Assembly (NCBI GenBank): GCA_026225235.1
Contig: JAMFSK010000145.1
Span: forward strand, 1 to 46,150
Length of the DNA: 46,150 nt
Reading direction: 5' to 3'
Origin: Burkholderiales bacterium
Lineage (GTDB): Bacteria > Pseudomonadota > Gammaproteobacteria > Burkholderiales > Burkholderiaceae
Shown here: piece by piece, positions 43,106 to 46,150 of the stretch
Numbering within the stretch: position 1 is the first letter of the stretch
How the letters are laid out: every line of letters starts with the position of its first letter
Program-made: the position numbers and the translations under genes
Notes under the pieces: generated by a model
The model's database searches: none
What the model was told of the DNA's origin: nothing
The model's input: the letters and a program-made list of their open reading frames with translations, nothing else

Positions 43106-45736
43106 ATGAAAGCCGCAGATATCCGCGAGAAATTCCTGAAGTTCTTTGAGTCGAAGGGACACACGATTGTCCGTTCGTCGAGTCTCGTGCCGGGCAACGA
43201 CCCGACGCTGATGTTCACAAATTCGGGCATGGTCCAGTTCAAGGACGTGTTCATCGGCACCGAAACGCGGCCTTATTCGCGAGCCACCACTGCCCAGCGC
43301 AGCGTGCGCGCGGGCGGCAAGCACAACGACCTCGAAAACGTCGGCTATACCGCCCGGCATCACACGTTCTTCGAGATGCTCGGCAATTTCTCGTTCGGCG
43401 ATTATTTCAAGCGCGATGCGATTACCTATGCGTGGGAGTTGCTGACCACGGTCTACCAATTGCCCAAGGACAAGCTCTGGGTCACCGTCTATCACGAAGA
43501 CGATGAGGCCTACGACATCTGGTCCAAGGAAATCGGTGTGCCGGCCGAACGCATCATCCGGATTGGCGACAACAAGGGCGCGCGCTACGCGTCGGACAAC
43601 TTCTGGCAGATGGCCGACACCGGTCCCTGCGGCCCGTGCTCGGAGATCTTCTACGACCATGGTCCTGACGTCTGGGGCGGCCCGCCCGGATCGCCTGAGG
43701 AAGATGGCGACCGCTATATCGAGATCTGGAATCTCGTGTTCATGCAGTTCAATCGCGACGCGCAAGGCAATATGGCGCGTCTGCCCAAGCCGTGCGTCGA
43801 TACCGGCATGGGCCTCGAACGCCTGGCCGCCGTGCTCCAGCATGTGCACAGCAACTACGAAATCGACCTGTTCCAGAAGCTGATCACCGCCGCGGCGCGT
43901 GAGACTGGCGTAGCGGACCAGGGCAACAACTCGCTCAAGGTCATTGCCGATCACATCCGCGCCTGCGCGTTCCTGATCGTCGACGGCGTGATTCCGGGCA
44001 ATGAAGGCCGCGGCTATGTGCTGCGCCGGATCATCCGGCGCGCGATCCGTCATGGCTACAAGCTTGGTCGCACCACGCCTTTCTTCAACCGCCTCGTCGC
44101 TGACCTGGTTGCTGAAATGGGTGCCGCGTATCCGGAACTCGCTGAAGCCCAGCAACGCGTGACCGATGTGCTGCGTCAGGAAGAAGAGCGCTTTTTCGAA
44201 ACGATCGCGCACGGGATGGAAATCCTTGAAGCGGCGATTCGCGAAGTCGAGGCCGCTGCAGATCAACCGCGTGTGCTCGCGGGTGAAGTGGCGTTCAAGC
44301 TTCACGACACCTATGGTTTCCCGCTCGACTTGACGGCTGATGTCTGCCGCGAGCGCGAGATCCGAGTCGACGAGCCGGCGTTTGACGAGGCGATGTCGCG
44401 ACAACGCGAACAAGCGCGCTCGGCGGGCAAGTTCAAGATGACCGCGGCGCTCGACTACAGCGGTGCGAAGACCCTGTTCCATGGTTATGAAAAGCTGATC
44501 GTCGACGACGCCAAGGTCATCGCGCTCTATATCGATGGCACCTCGGTGCCGTCGGTCGAGTCAGGCCAGCACGCGATTGTTGTGCTCGACCACACGCCGT
44601 TCTATGCGGAGTCGGGCGGCCAGGTGGGTGACCGTGGTGTGCTCGGCAATGATCACGCACGCTTTGCGGTGGTGGATACCCAGAAGGTGCAGGCCGATGT
44701 GGTCGGCCATCATGGTGAAGTCCAGCAGGGCGGCCTGAAGATCGGCGACGTCGTGAAGGCCGAGGTCGATCTCGAGCGCCGTGCCCGCACGACCCGTAAC
44801 CACTCGGCGACCCACTTGATGCACAAGGCCTTGCGCGAAGTGCTTGGCGCGCACGTGCAGCAGAAAGGTTCGCTCGTCGATCCGGACAAGACGCGCTTCG
44901 ACTTCGCGCATCACTCGCCGCTTAGCGCCGATGAGATCCGCCGTGTCGAGGTGATCGTCAACGCCGAAGTCCTGCGCAATGCGCCGACCGTCGCGAAAGT
45001 GTTGCCGTACGACGAAGCCGTGAAGGGGGGTGCCATGGCGCTGTTCGGCGAGAAGTATGGCGACGAAGTCCGGGTGCTCGATATTGGTTTCTCGCGCGAA
45101 CTGTGTGGCGGCGTCCACGTGAGTCGCACGGGTGATATCGGTCTGTTCAAGATCGTGTTCGAAGGCGGTGTCGCTGCGGGGATTCGCCGTGTCGAGGCCA
45201 TTACTGGCGACAACGCGCTGCGCTATGTGCAGGACGTGGCAGCGCGCCTTGCCGACGCGGCCGCCACGCTCAAGGTCCAGCCGACCGAGTTGACGCCGCG
45301 CATCGTCCAGGTTCAGGAACAGGTGCGGGCGCTCGAAAAAGAGCTCGCGCAGCTCAAGTCGAAGGTGGCGTCCGGCCAGGGCGACGAACTGGTTCAGCAG
45401 GCCATCGAAGTGGGCGGTATCCAGGTGCTGGCGGCCTTGCTCGAAGGCGCGGATGTGAAGACCCTGCGTGAGACCGTCGACAAGCTCAAGGACAAGCTCA
45501 AGCATGCAGCCATCGTGCTGGCAGCGGTCGACAACGGTAAGGTCAGCCTGATCGCCGGTGTCACTCCCGATGCGAGCAAGAAGGTCAAGGCGGGCGATCT
45601 CGTGAACTTTGTCGCCCAGCAGATTGGCGGCAAGGGTGGTGGCCGGGCCGATATGGCACAGGCTGGCGGCACGGATGCGGCAGCACTGCCGGCCGCACTG
45701 GGCGGCGTCAAGGGCTGGGTCGAAAGCCGTTTGTGA
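43106..45736 (+). CDS. alaS: Alanyl-tRNA synthetase
   Basis: An 876-residue class II synthetase. The N-terminal aminoacylation domain has [20 protein letters not shown] and [20 protein letters not shown]. The middle editing domain has [16 protein letters not shown] with its zinc-type histidines and [17 protein letters not shown] with the conserved Cys and His. The C-terminal C-Ala region includes [15 protein letters not shown]. Length equals the usual 870-880. The ATG 43106 starts [19 protein letters not shown] as in homologues. Preceded by a possible own promoter and followed by a convergent LysR remnant that overlaps its last 29 bases. Confidence 0.98.
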   Translation: MKAADIREKFLKFFESKGHTIVRSSSLVPGNDPTLMFTNSGMVQFKDVFIGTETRPYSRATTAQRSVRAGGKHNDLENVGYTARHHTFFEMLGNFSFGDYFKRDAITYAWELLTTVYQLPKDKLWVTVYHEDDEAYDIWSKEIGVPAERIIRIGDNKGARYASDNFWQMADTGPCGPCSEIFYDHGPDVWGGPPGSPEEDGDRYIEIWNLVFMQFNRDAQGNMARLPKPCVDTGMGLERLAAVLQHVHSNYEIDLFQKLITAAARETGVADQGNNSLKVIADHIRACAFLIVDGVIPGNEGRGYVLRRIIRRAIRHGYKLGRTTPFFNRLVADLVAEMGAAYPELAEAQQRVTDVLRQEEERFFETIAHGMEILEAAIREVEAAADQPRVLAGEVAFKLHDTYGFPLDLTADVCREREIRVDEPAFDEAMSRQREQARSAGKFKMTAALDYSGAKTLFHGYEKLIVDDAKVIALYIDGTSVPSVESGQHAIVVLDHTPFYAESGGQVGDRGVLGNDHARFAVVDTQKVQADVVGHHGEVQQGGLKIGDVVKAEVDLERRARTTRNHSATHLMHKALREVLGAHVQQKGSLVDPDKTRFDFAHHSPLSADEIRRVEVIVNAEVLRNAPTVAKVLPYDEAVKGGAMALFGEKYGDEVRVLDIGFSRELCGGVHVSRTGDIGLFKIVFEGGVAAGIRRVEAITGDNALRYVQDVAARLADAAATLKVQPTELTPRIVQVQEQVRALEKELAQLKSKVASGQGDELVQQAIEVGGIQVLAALLEGADVKTLRETVDKLKDKLKHAAIVLAAVDNGKVSLIAGVTPDASKKVKAGDLVNFVAQQIGGKGGGRADMAQAGGTDAAALPAALGGVKGWVESRL

Positions 45737-46150
45737 TGAGAAGGATGGCCGGTAGCCCCGCACGGGGCGGCCGGTCAGGGGCGGCTGCGTTCAGGCAGCC
45801 CGTCCGTTGAGTCGCGCAGCCGCCTTGGGCTGCGATGGTCGCTTTGAGCGCGTCGAGCGCGCCCGAATAGTTCCCCGTTCGCCAGACCAGCAGCGTTTCG
45901 ACGCGGCCGAGGGCGCCGAGCGAATGCACCGACACCTCCTCCAGATGACGCACGGTTTCGAGCATGGAGCGCGGAGCAAAGCCAAAACCGGAGCCTGCCG
46001 CGATCGACGCGAGCAGCGCATGATAGGCCGGCACTTCGACGATGCGGCTGGGTTGCAGTCCCGCTGCCAAACTACTTTTCGCCCAGCCTCCGATAGGCAC
46101 GGCCTCGATTGAAGGCGATCATCGTATCGAGCTTCAGGTCAGCGGGGCTC
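45708..46150 (-). pseudogene. LysR-type regulator, C-terminal part, frameshifted (runs off window)
   Basis: The effector-binding domain of a LysR regulator. From the window edge one frame reads LDTMIAFNRGRAYRRLGEK and then stops; the next frame continues the domain as SLAAGLQPSRIVEVPAYHAL, LASIAAGSGFGFAPRSMLE and VETLLVWRTGNYSGALDALK. The frame change lies near 46075, so regulator synthesis would be cut short. Past about 45793 the reading runs on in non-conserved sequence into the alaS 3' end, suggesting the original stop is lost too. The DNA-binding domain is outside the window. Confidence 0.75.

Noticed and set aside
42941..44482. 513-codon minus-strand open frame over alaS
   Set aside because: Antisense shadow of alaS; lacks any family motif or ribosome site.
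44561..45763. 400-codon minus-strand open frame over the alaS 3' half
   Set aside because: Antisense shadow, same reasoning; alaS motifs are complete on the plus strand.
1..46150. CRISPR array, toxin-antitoxin pair, retron or defence cluster
   Set aside because: No regular spaced repeats, no paired small genes of known type and no reverse transcriptase or defence-type domain could be found on either strand.

Overview
This is about 46 kb of chromosome from a beta-proteobacterium of the Burkholderiaceae. The evidence is gene order (rph-rdgB-hemW divergent from yicC, then gmk-rpoZ-spoT-greB; ybgC-tolQRAB-pal-cpoB; glyA-nrdR; ggt, ldhA-like, alaS) and protein style. The GC content looks moderate for the family, and decayed genes and transposon relics sit beside intact housekeeping genes. 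That fits a host-associated lineage with ongoing gene loss, such as Mycetohabitans (the Burkholderia rhizoxinica group). The genus is my inference; the family is well supported.

Layout. 1-660: the start of a P4-type integrase gene points away from a tRNA-Ser(UGA) gene, which marks the edge of a genomic island lying mostly left of the window. 878-8898: housekeeping block with heme chaperone hemW, nucleotide clean-up and RNA processing (rdgB, rph), yicC, then gmk-rpoZ-spoT, which links GMP metabolism, RNA polymerase and (p)ppGpp, followed by greB on the opposite strand. 9016-13627: accessory stretch with tRNA-Arg, an orphan IS5-type DNA-binding fragment, a porin gene broken by four frameshifts, AT-rich non-coding DNA, a cold-shock gene with a clear promoter, a periplasmic chorismate mutase, a 47-residue small protein and tRNA-Thr. 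13911-15588: amino acid permease and tRNA-Lys.

15714-21622: the complete Tol-Pal cell-envelope operon on the minus strand, with an unusual 361-base gap between tolA and tolB. 22002-23737: glyA-nrdR. 23938-26262: decayed minor type IV pilin cluster (fimT-, pilV- and pilW-like, all frameshifted), followed by a pRiA4b ORF-3-type gene and the tail of an IS66 transposase. It looks like a pilus locus disrupted by mobile DNA. 26446-27845: a YqjK/YqjE/YqjD-like membrane stress trio with strong inverted repeats between two of the genes. 28111-37799: metabolic and redox genes (1-Cys peroxiredoxin, glutaryl-CoA dehydrogenase, flavin reductase, msrA, DUF72, cfa, pdxH, tcdA, thioredoxin-TPR protein, pirin). 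37870-45736: glnS, ggt, a 2-hydroxyacid dehydrogenase and alaS. 45708-46150: a frameshifted LysR-type regulator.

I found no CRISPR array, toxin-antitoxin pair, biosynthetic cluster or phage module, and nothing I can honestly call a new system. The most unusual signals are low-complexity insertions in three unrelated proteins (Ggt, TcdA-like and FimT-like), the one in Ggt immediately before its autocatalytic threonine; selective decay of surface genes (porin, pilins) amid intact core genes; and structured intergenic spacers in the tol and yqj loci.
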